A DNA stretch of 64,000 nt from Flavobacterium terrigena (GCF_900108955.1 NZ_FNYA01000008.1:86062-150061); one strand, 5' to 3'; counted from the first letter of the stretch, positions 1 to 8,042 are shown. Translations and numbers: made by a program. The notes: generated by a model from the sequence alone, not told the origin.

Positions 1-1
1 T

Positions 2-1387
2 ATAATTTTTGGTTCAAAAGGTACAGGGAAAACCGATATTTTAAAAGAACTTTCAACTTATTATAATGGGAAAGGATTTAAAACAGAAGTTTATGAGTCA
101 AATTCTAAAAGACTTGAAGATGTTTTTGATTTAAAAGGAAATCAATTATCAATTGATGTTGAGAATTTAGGAATTGAAAATTGTACAAACGAATTTTCAG
201 CACTTAGAAGCGCTTCTGAAAAAGGAGTAACAAGTTTGTCAAATTATTTGAGATATTATTCAGCTGAAGCTAAAAATAAGATATCACAAAGTATTAAAAT
301 AAATCATTTTACACTTCTAGATGAAAACTCTTCAAAAAGAAGTTTTGAAGATGTAAAAGGTAATATTAATAAGTTTAGTGAATTTAAAAGGTATTATAAT
401 GAAGATGTAAAACTAAAAGAAATTGTTGATGAGGAACTTTTATTAGAATTAGATAATGTTATTACAAGAATATTAGAAAAAATAAATTTAGAATCTGATA
501 AGCGTTTTATTGATTTTAAAAGCATTAGTTTTTTTAATAAATTAGTACAAGTATTTGTTTCTGAAATATCAAAAAAGACTGGTCAGCCTGAAAAACCAAC
601 TAGTACTGGCTTTTACGAATACTCTAGTAATAGGATAGCAATAGAAAAAGATGTAAAAAAAATAAGAGAAAATATTTTAAAATCAATTGAACCTATAGTT
701 GATGAAGTTGGAAACTTGGGTGAAAAAGGAATAATGTTTTGTCAAACTAATTTACAAATTCAAAATGGTATAATTTCAGATTCTGATTACAAGCATATCC
801 AATGTAAAACAAAAACTCCACAGAAATCAGTTGCTGGGCAAATTGAATCTATTTCAAAACACATTTATGAAAATACATTATTTGAAAAAATTGATGAGCT
901 TAAAAAAATTGAAGGGGCAGAAACTGTAACTTCAGTATCAGATTTAATACTATTTTATAAACATTTTACTTTAGATGGTAGAGTGTACACACCATCAAAT
1001 GGTGAATCTTCTATGGTTTTATTACATAATGAGCTGATGATTGATAAAGAAATTTATTTAATTGATGAGCCTGAAAAAAGTTTAGGTAATGACTATATTA
1101 GTGAAGTAATAGTGCCTTTATTAAAGGAAAAAGCAAAAAGCGGAAAAAAAGTAATTATAGCAACACACGATGCAAATATCGCTGTTAGAACATTGCCATA
1201 TAATTCAATTTATCGTGAACATGATATTAATGGATATTACACTTATTCAGGAAATCCATTTACAAATAGCTTAATTTGTAATTCTAGCTTAAAACCAAAT
1301 TTAGATTGGAAATTAATTAGTATGAAAACATTAGAGGGTGGTAAATCTGCTTTCGGAGAAAGAGGAAAAATCTATGGAAATACATAA
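2..1387 (+). CDS. SMC/AAA-like ATPase, 3' part (5' end outside window)
   Basis: The reading frame is open from the first bases of the window, so this is the C-terminal 461 residues of a longer protein. Visible residues 4-11 read GSKGTGKT, a Walker A P-loop. Near the end is LIDEPEKSL (D355-E356, visible numbering), an ABC/SMC-type Walker B followed by a D-loop-like region, then ATHDANIAV with a switch histidine at H389. Between them lies a mostly helical stretch of about 300 residues rich in Lys and Glu, as in coiled-coil ATPases of the SMC/RecF/Rad50 type. The closing part (TLEGGKSAFGERGKIYG) reminds me of TrlF/Spaf_1101-family AAA-like ATPases, which carry an N-terminal PHP domain, but that domain would lie outside the window. 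It overlaps the next gene by 14 bases, suggesting coupled translation. A defence or DNA-maintenance role is inference only. Confidence 0.75.
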   Translation: MIFGSKGTGKTDILKELSTYYNGKGFKTEVYESNSKRLEDVFDLKGNQLSIDVENLGIENCTNEFSALRSASEKGVTSLSNYLRYYSAEAKNKISQSIKINHFTLLDENSSKRSFEDVKGNINKFSEFKRYYNEDVKLKEIVDEELLLELDNVITRILEKINLESDKRFIDFKSISFFNKLVQVFVSEISKKTGQPEKPTSTGFYEYSSNRIAIEKDVKKIRENILKSIEPIVDEVGNLGEKGIMFCQTNLQIQNGIISDSDYKHIQCKTKTPQKSVAGQIESISKHIYENTLFEKIDELKKIEGAETVTSVSDLILFYKHFTLDGRVYTPSNGESSMVLLHNELMIDKEIYLIDEPEKSLGNDYISEVIVPLLKEKAKSGKKVIIATHDANIAVRTLPYNSIYREHDINGYYTYSGNPFTNSLICNSSLKPNLDWKLISMKTLEGGKSAFGERGKIYGNT

Positions 1388-1673
1388 AGCAATAATTGAA
1401 AGAAATACTGCGGAAGCAACATTAAAACTATTAGTTGGTACAGATGAATTAAATATTGTTCTAACTGATGATAAACCTAATGAGGTCAAATCAGTTTTTA
1501 ATAAACTTTTGTTACATTTAAAAAATGGAGAATTTGAATTTGAATTAACGGATGATAAAGAAGATTTGTATTTTCATATTTGTAAAGAATACATAATACA
1601 ACTTAATTCTGAGCTAAAAAGTACTTATACAGAACTTAGAGATAATGGATTGTTAAATGAATCATTATTATAG
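1374..1673 (+). CDS. small acidic hypothetical protein coupled to the ATPase
   Basis: A 99-residue product begins at the ATG at 1374, inside the last codons of the upstream ATPase, with a purine-rich GGAGAAAGAGG just before it. The frame is open back to 1338, but the internal ATG fits the overlap better. The sequence is acidic, with alternating beta-like and helical stretches (TLKLLVGTDELNIVLTDD, then a helical C-terminus). There is no signal peptide, membrane segment or cysteine motif. I do not recognise a family. Its position suggests an obligate partner of the ATPase. The stop codon lies in a strong hairpin that probably ends the operon. Confidence 0.65.
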   Translation: MEIHKAIIERNTAEATLKLLVGTDELNIVLTDDKPNEVKSVFNKLLLHLKNGEFEFELTDDKEDLYFHICKEYIIQLNSELKSTYTELRDNGLLNESLL

Positions 1674-1706
1674 TTGTTTTGATTTATTTTTAATCAAAAC
1701 AACTAT
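1670..1706. terminator. 15-bp perfect hairpin between convergent genes
   Basis: Bases 1670-1684 and 1692-1706 form a perfect 15-bp inverted repeat around a 7-base loop. The hairpin includes the stop codon of the 99-residue ORF and sits between convergent genes. The T-tract after it is weak (ATAATGTTTTATT), so termination may be partial. Confidence 0.6.
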
Positions 1707-1793
1707 AATGTTTTATTAATATTTAATCTATACTTTAAATTTGTTTCTTAATAATAATTGAAGTTTATTGAGTTCTATTAACTAACAATTTTG

Positions 1794-3200
1794 TTAAAAT
1801 TTTAATAGATTAAGTTCTTCAAGTCTTATAGCCATTGCTTCAATTGAAACGTTGAAAGTTTTTGATAAAGAGTTAAAGTGTTTTCCATCAAAACTTTCAG
1901 ATGAGGATAATTTTCTTGATAAACCTCTAAGGTCTTTACATTCTGTTGTTAAATCACTTACTCTACGACCACCAAATTTGAATGAAGAATCTTCATCTAT
2001 TATAAAAATATCTTTTCCGAATCTTGATTCAAATTCTATATTAACCCACTTTGTAGGCATTAAAAAGTAAGTTGCAAATTTATCGGCTTCGAATTCTACT
2101 TTATCACGCTTTCCTTTTGTTTCAATAAAATCTGAAGGTATATCTCTGTGTAAAATAGATTGTTTATGTAGAATTGCATGACCTAATTCATGAGCAGCTG
2201 TAAATTTTTTGACATTATCAGGATAAATGTTTGAGATAGCAACGATTTTATTGGGTTGGTCAATTATTCCAGCTACTTCTAAAGAATTATCATTATCAGT
2301 GTGAACTCCATAACTTGATGACGATATATAATCGTAGCCCAAAACTTTTTTAAAGATTACATCAGGTTGTAAAATTTCTAAATGACTTTTTGGAGGATTA
2401 ATTTTCCAAATCAAATGTTTATTTTCCCATATTAATATTTGTAAATCTCGAACACAATCTTCAATTTCAAAACCCGATGTTGCTTTGTGTTTTTTAATTA
2501 TTTGATTCACTCCTTCAAATAAAGGAATTTTCTTATTGAATTCTTCTTTTAGTACTTCTACTTTAGTATCAATAAGTTGATTTAATTTTTTATAATCGTC
2601 ATCTAATTTGTTAACTTGATTTACTACATGTTTGGTGTATTCATATTCATCACTGTTAAATGAAAGTACGTTAAGTCTGATAATTGCGATGCATCCTGAA
2701 ATTGCTGAAACCGAACCGCTTAAACCAACTTGAGAATCACCTCTTGCAGACTTAAATCCATTATCAAAAACATACGAAGCAATTTCGGCTAATTCTTTAC
2801 AAAGCAAGGCGATTTCAAAAGGTATATTAATTGAGATTTTTAAATCTTCAAGCGCTTGTCGTCTTAATTGATTTTTTATAAACTCGTCTTCTTCATTATC
2901 TCTAGCAATTCTTGATTTTATGGTTTTGTCAAATTGAATAGAATCGCTAACAAATAATTCTGCTAATTTCGGATAAATTCTATTTTCAATTTCATCAAAA
3001 TATTCTAAAAGTTGAATAATGCAATGAGAATATAAATGTCTTCTCTTTTCATCACCAGTTAAGCTTATAACAGTTGATATTAGTTTTGCTGAAACCATAC
3101 CTTGAAAAGCAGCAGCACTTCCAGAACCAGGTTTGTGGTTTCCTGCTCCAAATTTGTGCATTAATTCATTGACTGTTTTTTCTAGTAAATCTATTTCCAT
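1794..3200 (-). CDS. cyclodeaminase-like domain fused to ImmA/IrrE metallopeptidase
   Basis: This 468-residue protein joins two domains rarely seen together. Residues 1-230 resemble the formiminotransferase-cyclodeaminase C-terminal fold (FTCD_C): PGSGSAAAFQG at 24-34, an aspartate-containing helix near residue 91, and RGDSQVGLSGSVSAISG at 163-179 followed by RLNV. Residues 240-468 match ImmA/IrrE zinc peptidases: AAHELGHAILH with HELGH at 337-341 and the third ligand in EADKFATYFLMP (E371). ImmA/IrrE enzymes cleave repressors or act in stress and mobile-element control; the FTCD_C part may bind a folate-like or other small ligand. There is no signal peptide, so it is cytoplasmic. A -7 box lies 18-25 bases upstream of the start. 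The substrate is unknown; an XRE regulator is encoded about 700 bases away. Confidence 0.8.
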   Translation of the reverse strand: MEIDLLEKTVNELMHKFGAGNHKPGSGSAAAFQGMVSAKLISTVISLTGDEKRRHLYSHCIIQLLEYFDEIENRIYPKLAELFVSDSIQFDKTIKSRIARDNEEDEFIKNQLRRQALEDLKISINIPFEIALLCKELAEIASYVFDNGFKSARGDSQVGLSGSVSAISGCIAIIRLNVLSFNSDEYEYTKHVVNQVNKLDDDYKKLNQLIDTKVEVLKEEFNKKIPLFEGVNQIIKKHKATSGFEIEDCVRDLQILIWENKHLIWKINPPKSHLEILQPDVIFKKVLGYDYISSSSYGVHTDNDNSLEVAGIIDQPNKIVAISNIYPDNVKKFTAAHELGHAILHKQSILHRDIPSDFIETKGKRDKVEFEADKFATYFLMPTKWVNIEFESRFGKDIFIIDEDSSFKFGGRRVSDLTTECKDLRGLSRKLSSSESFDGKHFNSLSKTFNVSIEAMAIRLEELNLLKF

Positions 3201-3217
3201 AAATAATAATATATAAA

Positions 3218-3225
3218 CAAATATA
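3218..3225 (-). promoter_or_regulatory. -7 box of the FTCD_C/ImmA-IrrE gene
   Basis: On the minus strand this reads TATATTTG, an exact match to the Bacteroidota TAnnTTTG element, 17 bases before the ATG at 3200. Confidence 0.55.
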
Positions 3226-3338
3226 AATAATTGATTATTAAAAAGTTATATATCAGTAATAATTTTAAATTATATGTTAAATATTATGAAAATTCTAAAA
3301 ATTATTTTAATAAAAATGCAAGCTTAATAATTTCAATG

Positions 3339-3842
3339 TTAATCGTTTAGCTTATTTTTTTGACTACTAATTTTGAATTTATACATTAAAAAGGCAGATA
3401 ATAAAACAAGAATAACTATTATCGCATATAATATTTTGTTTTCATCATTTTTTTCTTCAAAAGAATAGTTGGTTGAACTATTTGTATTTTCATTCTCAGT
3501 TAAATTTAGTCTCTCATCTTTGATACCATTTAGAACTTCTTTTACTGAACTGTCTTTTATTTTTTGTTTATCAGCAAAAGATAATTTCATAGCTTCAGCT
3601 CTTATGGAGTCCTTAATTAACTTTCTTTTATTCTCAGTTTGATATTGTTTGTTACCACCAATAGATTCAGTTTTTGAATTTCTAGGAATTAGATTCAAGT
3701 AACTAGTGTTTGATGGTGCTGGTTGTTCAATATGTGTTGTTCTTGGAGGAATACTATACCCTCTTTCTTGATAATATTTTTCAGTAATGCTATCCTGACC
3801 ATAGATAAAAACTGAAAAAAGCATAAATATTAAATTCTTCAT
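3339..3842 (-). CDS. hypothetical secreted protein with C-terminal membrane anchor
   Basis: The 167-residue product begins with a typical flavobacterial signal peptide (residues 1-15, ending FIYGQ). A polar, Lys/Glu/Asn-rich middle section follows, then one hydrophobic segment at about 136-156 (KILYAIIVILVLLSAFLMYKF) and a short basic tail. This predicts an exported protein anchored by its C-terminus in the inner membrane. I recognise no domain. It is divergent from the XRE regulator at 3914, and its predicted -7 box and transcript start lie among two perfect palindromes, so it is probably under that regulator's control. Confidence 0.6.
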   Translation of the reverse strand: MKNLIFMLFSVFIYGQDSITEKYYQERGYSIPPRTTHIEQPAPSNTSYLNLIPRNSKTESIGGNKQYQTENKRKLIKDSIRAEAMKLSFADKQKIKDSSVKEVLNGIKDERLNLTENENTNSSTNYSFEEKNDENKILYAIIVILVLLSAFLMYKFKISSQKNKLND

Positions 3843-3861
3843 AGTTGATTAGATTTCTATT

Positions 3862-3879
3862 GTAAACATATATGTTTAC
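3862..3879. promoter_or_regulatory. 18-bp perfect palindrome, candidate operator
   Basis: GTAAACATA is followed directly by its reverse complement TATGTTTAC, with no mismatch. It lies between divergent genes, over the predicted transcript start of the minus-strand membrane protein gene, which fits a repressor site for the neighbouring XRE protein. Confidence 0.55.
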
Positions 3880-3887
3880 CTGTAAGA

Positions 3888-3895
3888 CAAATATA
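3888..3895 (-). promoter_or_regulatory. -7 box of the membrane protein gene
   Basis: The minus strand reads TATATTTG, an exact TAnnTTTG match. A TTG on the minus strand at 3918-3920, inside the second palindrome, could serve as the -33 element at a spacing of 22 bases. Confidence 0.5.
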
Positions 3896-3903
3896 AAAAT
3901 TAA

Positions 3904-3922
3904 TATTGACATCATGTCAATA
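3904..3922. promoter_or_regulatory. 19-bp perfect palindrome over the XRE start codon
   Basis: TATTGACAT, a central C, and ATGTCAATA form a perfect 9-1-9 inverted repeat. The second arm contains the ATG of the XRE gene at 3914. Binding here would block that gene and the -33 region of the divergent gene, as expected for autoregulation. Confidence 0.55.
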
Positions 3923-4153
3923 GATTTACAAGAAATAGAATTATACCAAAAACTAATAGGCTTAAAGGTCAAGGAGTTGAGGGTTGCTAGGAATATGTCT
4001 CAAAATGACTTAGCGTTCTTGTGTGAATTAGACAAGCAAAGTATTTCAAGAATTGAGAGAGGAAAAACAAATATTACATTAAAAACTTCTTTAATTTTAT
4101 CTAAAGCTTTTAATGTTAAAATTTATGATTTTTACAATATTGATGTGAAATAG
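3914..4153 (+). CDS. XRE-family helix-turn-helix regulator
   Basis: The 79-residue product is essentially one HTH_3/XRE domain: VKELRVARNMSQNDLAFLC, then DKQSISRIERGKTNI and TLKTSLILSKAFNV. The frame is open back to 3872, but that stretch crosses the palindrome at 3862-3879, and the ATG at 3914 gives the normal N-terminus. It has no extra ligand-binding domain, like phage Cro or solitary XRE repressors. It is divergent from the secreted protein gene, with two perfect palindromes between them, so it probably regulates itself and its neighbour. A target of the ImmA/IrrE protein encoded nearby is possible but unproven. Confidence 0.85.
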   Translation: MSIDLQEIELYQKLIGLKVKELRVARNMSQNDLAFLCELDKQSISRIERGKTNITLKTSLILSKAFNVKIYDFYNIDVK

Positions 4154-4369
4154 GCTATGGTTAAAAAGCAGCTAAAATGTATGTTTTTAAGCATGTCTTT
4201 TTGTAGTTCAAATAAGTAAAAACATTATAACTAAAACGTAAATTTCTAAATTAGAAGAAAAAGTTCTTCATCAATAATTTCTCCTGCATTTTGTTTATGT
4301 ACTTTTTTAATATAAGTTTTAAAAACTAATTCTTTAATTTTTTCTTAAGTGAATATTTAGTTTTCAAAA

Positions 4370-5050
4370 TTAATTAGTAATAAGCAATTGATTTGGGTCA
4401 GTATTATTGATATATAAATTACTTGCTATTTTATTGGATATTGTTGTTGTCGTATTTTCAATTTTAATAATTAAAGTATTATCATAGTTTTCACGTTCAA
4501 TAATTTCTATTATTGTCCCTATAGTAATCTTTTTGTTATCCAAAAATTTAAGAAAATGAGAAGATGTGTCTTTAACTCCAACACAAATATATTTTTTATT
4601 TAAATCTGCTTCTGAAAGTAATACTTTTTGTGACTCATAAATAATTCCATCCTGATTAGGTATCGAATCTCCATGAGGATCTAATCTTGGGAAATTTAAA
4701 AAAGCATCTAAATGATTAATTAATTTTTCGGACTTAATATGTTCTAATTCTTCAGCAATTTCATGAACTTCATCCCAACTAAAATTAAGTTTGTCAACTA
4801 AAAATGTTTCCCATAGTCTTTGTCTTCGTATTATTATTTTTGCTTTATATATACCTAATTCGGTTAAAGTTACTCCTTGATATTTTTCATAATTAATTAG
4901 TTCTTTGTTTGCTAATTTTTTTATCATATCTGTTACGGATGATGCTTTTGCTTTAACCATATCAGCAATCGCATTTGTGCTAATTTCCTTTGAAGTATTT
5001 TCAGATAAGAGATAAATAATTTTTAAATAGTTTTCTTCTGAAATAGTCAT
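4370..5050 (-). CDS. DtxR/MntR-family metal-dependent transcriptional regulator
   Basis: The 226-residue product has the DtxR/MntR order: an N-terminal winged HTH (residues 1-65, with ISTNAIADMVKAKASSVTDM as the DNA-reading helices), a metal-binding dimerisation domain (about 66-140, including HEIAEELEHIKSEKLINHLD with the usual Glu/His ligands, then PHGDSIP), and a C-terminal FeoA/SH3-like domain (about 150-222). Family members repress genes when Fe(II) or Mn(II) is bound. It is divergent from the di-heme cytochrome/Rieske/porin operon, and an inverted repeat resembling a DtxR site covers that operon's promoter. Control of the operon by metal is therefore a good inference; which metal cannot be read from the sequence. 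Confidence 0.9.
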   Translation of the reverse strand: MTISEENYLKIIYLLSENTSKEISTNAIADMVKAKASSVTDMIKKLANKELINYEKYQGVTLTELGIYKAKIIIRRQRLWETFLVDKLNFSWDEVHEIAEELEHIKSEKLINHLDAFLNFPRLDPHGDSIPNQDGIIYESQKVLLSEADLNKKYICVGVKDTSSHFLKFLDNKKITIGTIIEIIERENYDNTLIIKIENTTTTISNKIASNLYINNTDPNQLLITN

Positions 5051-5064
5051 ATTTTGTCTTTTTA

Positions 5065-5072
5065 CAAAATTA
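5065..5072 (-). promoter_or_regulatory. -7 box of the DtxR-family gene
   Basis: The minus strand reads TAATTTTG (exact TAnnTTTG), 14 bases before the ATG at 5050. Confidence 0.55.
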
Positions 5073-5102
5073 CATCAATATTTTAGTTTTTAATAAATTA
5101 TT

Positions 5103-5122
5103 TTTTTAGTTTTGCCTAAAAA
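5103..5122. promoter_or_regulatory. candidate DtxR-type operator
   Basis: TTTTTAG, six bases, and CTAAAAA form a perfect 7-6-7 inverted repeat. It overlaps the -7 box at 5107-5114 of the cytochrome operon. The TTAG...CTAA halves are those of DtxR/IdeR iron boxes, and the adjacent divergent gene encodes a DtxR-family protein. Confidence 0.5.
5107..5114 (+). promoter_or_regulatory. -7 box of the cytochrome/Rieske/porin operon
   Basis: TAGTTTTG is an exact TAnnTTTG match, 23 bases before the ATG at 5138, and is embedded in the candidate DtxR operator. Confidence 0.55.
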
Positions 5123-5137
5123 TAATATTTATAACAT

Positions 5138-6319
5138 ATGAAAAAAATATTTATATTTTTTGTTTTCTGTTTTAGTCTAATCTCATGCGAGACTAGTTAT
5201 GTAGATATTCCAGCAGATGATGAAATTTTAGATGGACCAGTTGATGGTTTATCAAATGAAGAATTAGCACGATTTTTAAAAGGTGATGAAGGCTTTGCTG
5301 AAGTTTTTACTGGCAATACTGGTTTAGGTTCTGTTTTTGTAGCATCAAGCTGTATCAGTTGTCATGCAGGTGATGGAAAAGGGCATCCATTTACTACTTT
5401 AATTCGTTTTGGACAAATTGACGAAACAGGTAATATGTTTTTAAACCAAGGTGGACCACAATTACAAAACAGAGCAATGCCAGGATATACTCCAGAACAA
5501 ATTCCTTTTGGAGCAACATTTGCAAAATTTACACCACCAGCCAATACTGGTTTAGGATTTTTACAATACTTAACTGATGCTGATATTTTAGCAATGGCTG
5601 ACCCAGATGATTTAAATGGTGATGGAATTTCTGGTGTTCCAAATTGGGTTGTACTTCCAAGCTATATTGACCCACAAAGTGCCGCTACACAAGGAGGAAA
5701 ATACATTGGGCGTTTTGGTAAAAAGGCTGCTGCTTTCAATTTACTACATCAAACTGTAAATGCATATAATCAAGATATGGGAATCACATCACTATATTTT
5801 CCTATTGATGTTTATACTGGAGAAGAAATTGACCCTGAAATTACTACTAGTAAAGTTAATGATGTAGTGTTTTATTTAAAAACTTTAAAAGCACCTGTTC
5901 AACGAAACCAAAATGACCCTGAAGTAATTCATGGGAAAAATTTATTTAACCAAGTAAATTGTGTTGGTTGTCATAAATCGGATTTAACTACAGGATATTC
6001 ACCGATTACTGCTTTAGCATTTAAAAACTTTTCACCTTATACCGATTTATTATTACACAATATGGGAAGCGGTTTAGATGATGGTTATACTGAAGGAATT
6101 GCTAAAACTTACGAATGGAAAACTCCAGCATTATGGGGATTAGGACTTTCAGAAAACTCACAAGGTGGTCAATATTTTTTAATGCATGATGGTCGAGCAC
6201 ATAGTATAGAAGAAGCTATTTCTATGCATGGTGGAGAAGCTACAAATAGTAGAACAGCATTTAATAATCTTTCTCAGGCTGAGAAAAATGCAGTTTTGAA
6301 ATTTTTAAAATCGTTATAA
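5138..6319 (+). CDS. di-heme c-type cytochrome lipoprotein (DHOR/DUF1111 family)
   Basis: The 393-residue product starts with a lipoprotein signal peptide (FSLISC, lipid on the cysteine). It carries two c-type heme motifs, CISCH at residues 72-76 and CVGCH at 275-279. The spacing and length fit the di-heme oxidoreductase family (DUF1111), with features such as GKHLFNQVNCVGCH-like context and LMHDGRAHSIEEAI near the end. It should act in the periplasm or on the outer membrane as an electron-transfer protein. It is the first gene of a three-gene operon with a Rieske lipoprotein and a porin, behind a predicted DtxR-controlled promoter. In other bacteria this family often sits next to iron-uptake or imelysin genes; none is present here, so the substrate is unknown. 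Confidence 0.85.
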   Translation: MKKIFIFFVFCFSLISCETSYVDIPADDEILDGPVDGLSNEELARFLKGDEGFAEVFTGNTGLGSVFVASSCISCHAGDGKGHPFTTLIRFGQIDETGNMFLNQGGPQLQNRAMPGYTPEQIPFGATFAKFTPPANTGLGFLQYLTDADILAMADPDDLNGDGISGVPNWVVLPSYIDPQSAATQGGKYIGRFGKKAAAFNLLHQTVNAYNQDMGITSLYFPIDVYTGEEIDPEITTSKVNDVVFYLKTLKAPVQRNQNDPEVIHGKNLFNQVNCVGCHKSDLTTGYSPITALAFKNFSPYTDLLLHNMGSGLDDGYTEGIAKTYEWKTPALWGLGLSENSQGGQYFLMHDGRAHSIEEAISMHGGEATNSRTAFNNLSQAEKNAVLKFLKSL

Positions 6320-6320
6320 G

Positions 6321-6761
6321 ATGAACAGAAAAGATTTTCTAAAAACATGTGGTTTTGGTTGTTTAGCAACTATTACGGGTATTTCTTTATTGCAAAGTTG
6401 TAGCTCTTCACAAGTATTATCGAAAGAAATAAAAGGTTCTGATATTTTAGTTCCAATTTCCGATTTTGAAACCACTTCAAACGGAAAAACAGAATATAAA
6501 AAATATGTCATAATTCAGAATGAAATATTACAATTTCCTATTTGCGTTTATAGATTTAATGAGAATGAATACAAAGCTCTATTAATGAAATGTACACATC
6601 AAGGTGCAGAATTACAAGTGTATGGAGATAAATTACAATGTGCTGCTCATGGCAGTGAATTTAGTAACATTGGAACTGTAGAAAGCGGACCAGCAAACAC
6701 TGATTTAAGAAACTTCCCCATAACTATTGAAAACAATATTTTAAAAATATCATTAAAATGA
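6321..6761 (+). CDS. Rieske [2Fe-2S] lipoprotein
   Basis: The 146-residue product has a Rieske cluster site: C91-T-H93 and C107-A-A-H110 (CTHQGAEL and CAAHGSEF), the pair of Cys-x-His and Cys-x-x-His boxes that hold a 2Fe-2S cluster. The N-terminus (MNRKDFLKTC, then a hydrophobic stretch ending LLQSC) looks like an export signal with a lipobox; the RK pair suggests possible Tat export, as for cofactor-loaded Rieske proteins. It begins one base after the cytochrome stop codon and overlaps the porin gene by four bases, so the three are co-translated. It probably passes electrons to or from the di-heme protein. Confidence 0.88.
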   Translation: MNRKDFLKTCGFGCLATITGISLLQSCSSSQVLSKEIKGSDILVPISDFETTSNGKTEYKKYVIIQNEILQFPICVYRFNENEYKALLMKCTHQGAELQVYGDKLQCAAHGSEFSNIGTVESGPANTDLRNFPITIENNILKISLK

Positions 6762-7981
6762 AATTAAGATTAACCCTTATACTTTTTTTATTTATATCAA
6801 ATTTGTTTGCTCAAATTGACCCTTCATTACTAAAAAGAATACCAAAAGACACTGTAAAGCAATTATTAAATATGGATGCGATGTATAATCGTCCATCTTT
6901 AAATATAAACAAAACACCTATCGCAATTGGTGGTTATCTTGAAACAAATTGGCAAAAACTAACTACTGATGGAATTTCTGAAGGGCATCAATTTCAGGCG
7001 AGAAGGTTGTCTGTTTTTATGTCATCAGCAATTAGTAAGCGTATAAAGTTTTTAAGTGAAATAGAATACGAAGAGGGTGGTAAAGAAATCGCTATTGAAT
7101 TTGCTTCTGTTGATGTAGAATTTCATCCTTTAGTAAATTTTAGGGCTGGAATTATCATCAATCCAATTGGAGCATTTAACCAAAATCACGATGGTCCGAA
7201 ATGGGAATTTACTGACCGACCGATTTCTGCTACGCAAATGTTGCCAGGAACTTTTAGTAATTCTGGTGCAGGATTATTTGGAAAAAAATATTCTGGAAAT
7301 TGGATGTTTGGTTATGAAGCCTATTTTTCAGGAAGTTTTGATAATTCCATAATTGATAACACTGAAGGAAAAACGTTTTTACCTTCTGCTAAAGAAAACC
7401 CAGAACGGTTTGAAGAAATAAATAGTGGTGAACCACTTTTTACAGGTAAAATTGCTGTTAGAAATAGTAAAATTGGAGAAATTGGACTTTCTCATATGGG
7501 TGGAATTTATAATAAATTTACTGATGACGGAATCACTATTGATGTTCCAAGACGTGTTAATGTTTATGCAATAGACTTTAACACAACACTTCCAAAAATT
7601 AAAACATTTATTACTGGTGAATGGGCTTGGATTAACGTAGAAGTTCCTGAAACCTACACACAACAATTTGGAAACAAACAACACGGTGGTTTTTTAGATA
7701 TTGTTCAGCCAGTTTTAAAACGAAAAATGTTAGATTGGGAAAATGCGAGTTTAAATATTGCTTGTAGATTAGAATATGTAGATTGGAATGTTGGAAGATT
7801 TAATGAAACAAATGGTAATATTGGTGAACATCTTTGGAGTATTATGCCAGCAATTAGTTTCAGACCAACAAGTCAGACCGTAATTCGTTTGAATTATAGA
7901 TTACAGAAGCAAACCGATATTTTTGGAAATCCACCATCTATTACGGATGGATATAGTTTAGGAATTTCAACTTATTTTTAA
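6758..7981 (+). CDS. outer membrane porin (OprO/OprP-like)
   Basis: The 407-residue product has a cleavable signal peptide (residues 1-19, ending FAQ), amphipathic beta-strand patterns throughout and a C-terminal phenylalanine (GISTYF), as expected of an outer membrane beta-barrel. Its length and features such as GYLETNWQ and FRAGIIINPIGAFN recall the phosphate-selective porin O/P family. It shares the ATGA overlap with the Rieske gene and ends the operon. It may pass the substrate or metal used by the two redox lipoproteins. Substrate specificity is not evident. Confidence 0.75.
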   Translation: MKLRLTLILFLFISNLFAQIDPSLLKRIPKDTVKQLLNMDAMYNRPSLNINKTPIAIGGYLETNWQKLTTDGISEGHQFQARRLSVFMSSAISKRIKFLSEIEYEEGGKEIAIEFASVDVEFHPLVNFRAGIIINPIGAFNQNHDGPKWEFTDRPISATQMLPGTFSNSGAGLFGKKYSGNWMFGYEAYFSGSFDNSIIDNTEGKTFLPSAKENPERFEEINSGEPLFTGKIAVRNSKIGEIGLSHMGGIYNKFTDDGITIDVPRRVNVYAIDFNTTLPKIKTFITGEWAWINVEVPETYTQQFGNKQHGGFLDIVQPVLKRKMLDWENASLNIACRLEYVDWNVGRFNETNGNIGEHLWSIMPAISFRPTSQTVIRLNYRLQKQTDIFGNPPSITDGYSLGISTYF

Positions 7982-8042
7982 AATAAAAAACACGAATTAT
8001 AATTATTTTTATTTTTTGTAAAAAAATACTACTTTTACATCA

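Noticed and set aside
4246..4345. A minus-strand open stretch of about 33 codons with protein-like composition (TYIKKVHKQNAGEIIDEELF).
   Set aside because: It has no start codon, is preceded by a stop, and I recognise no family. It may be a gene remnant but the evidence is too thin.
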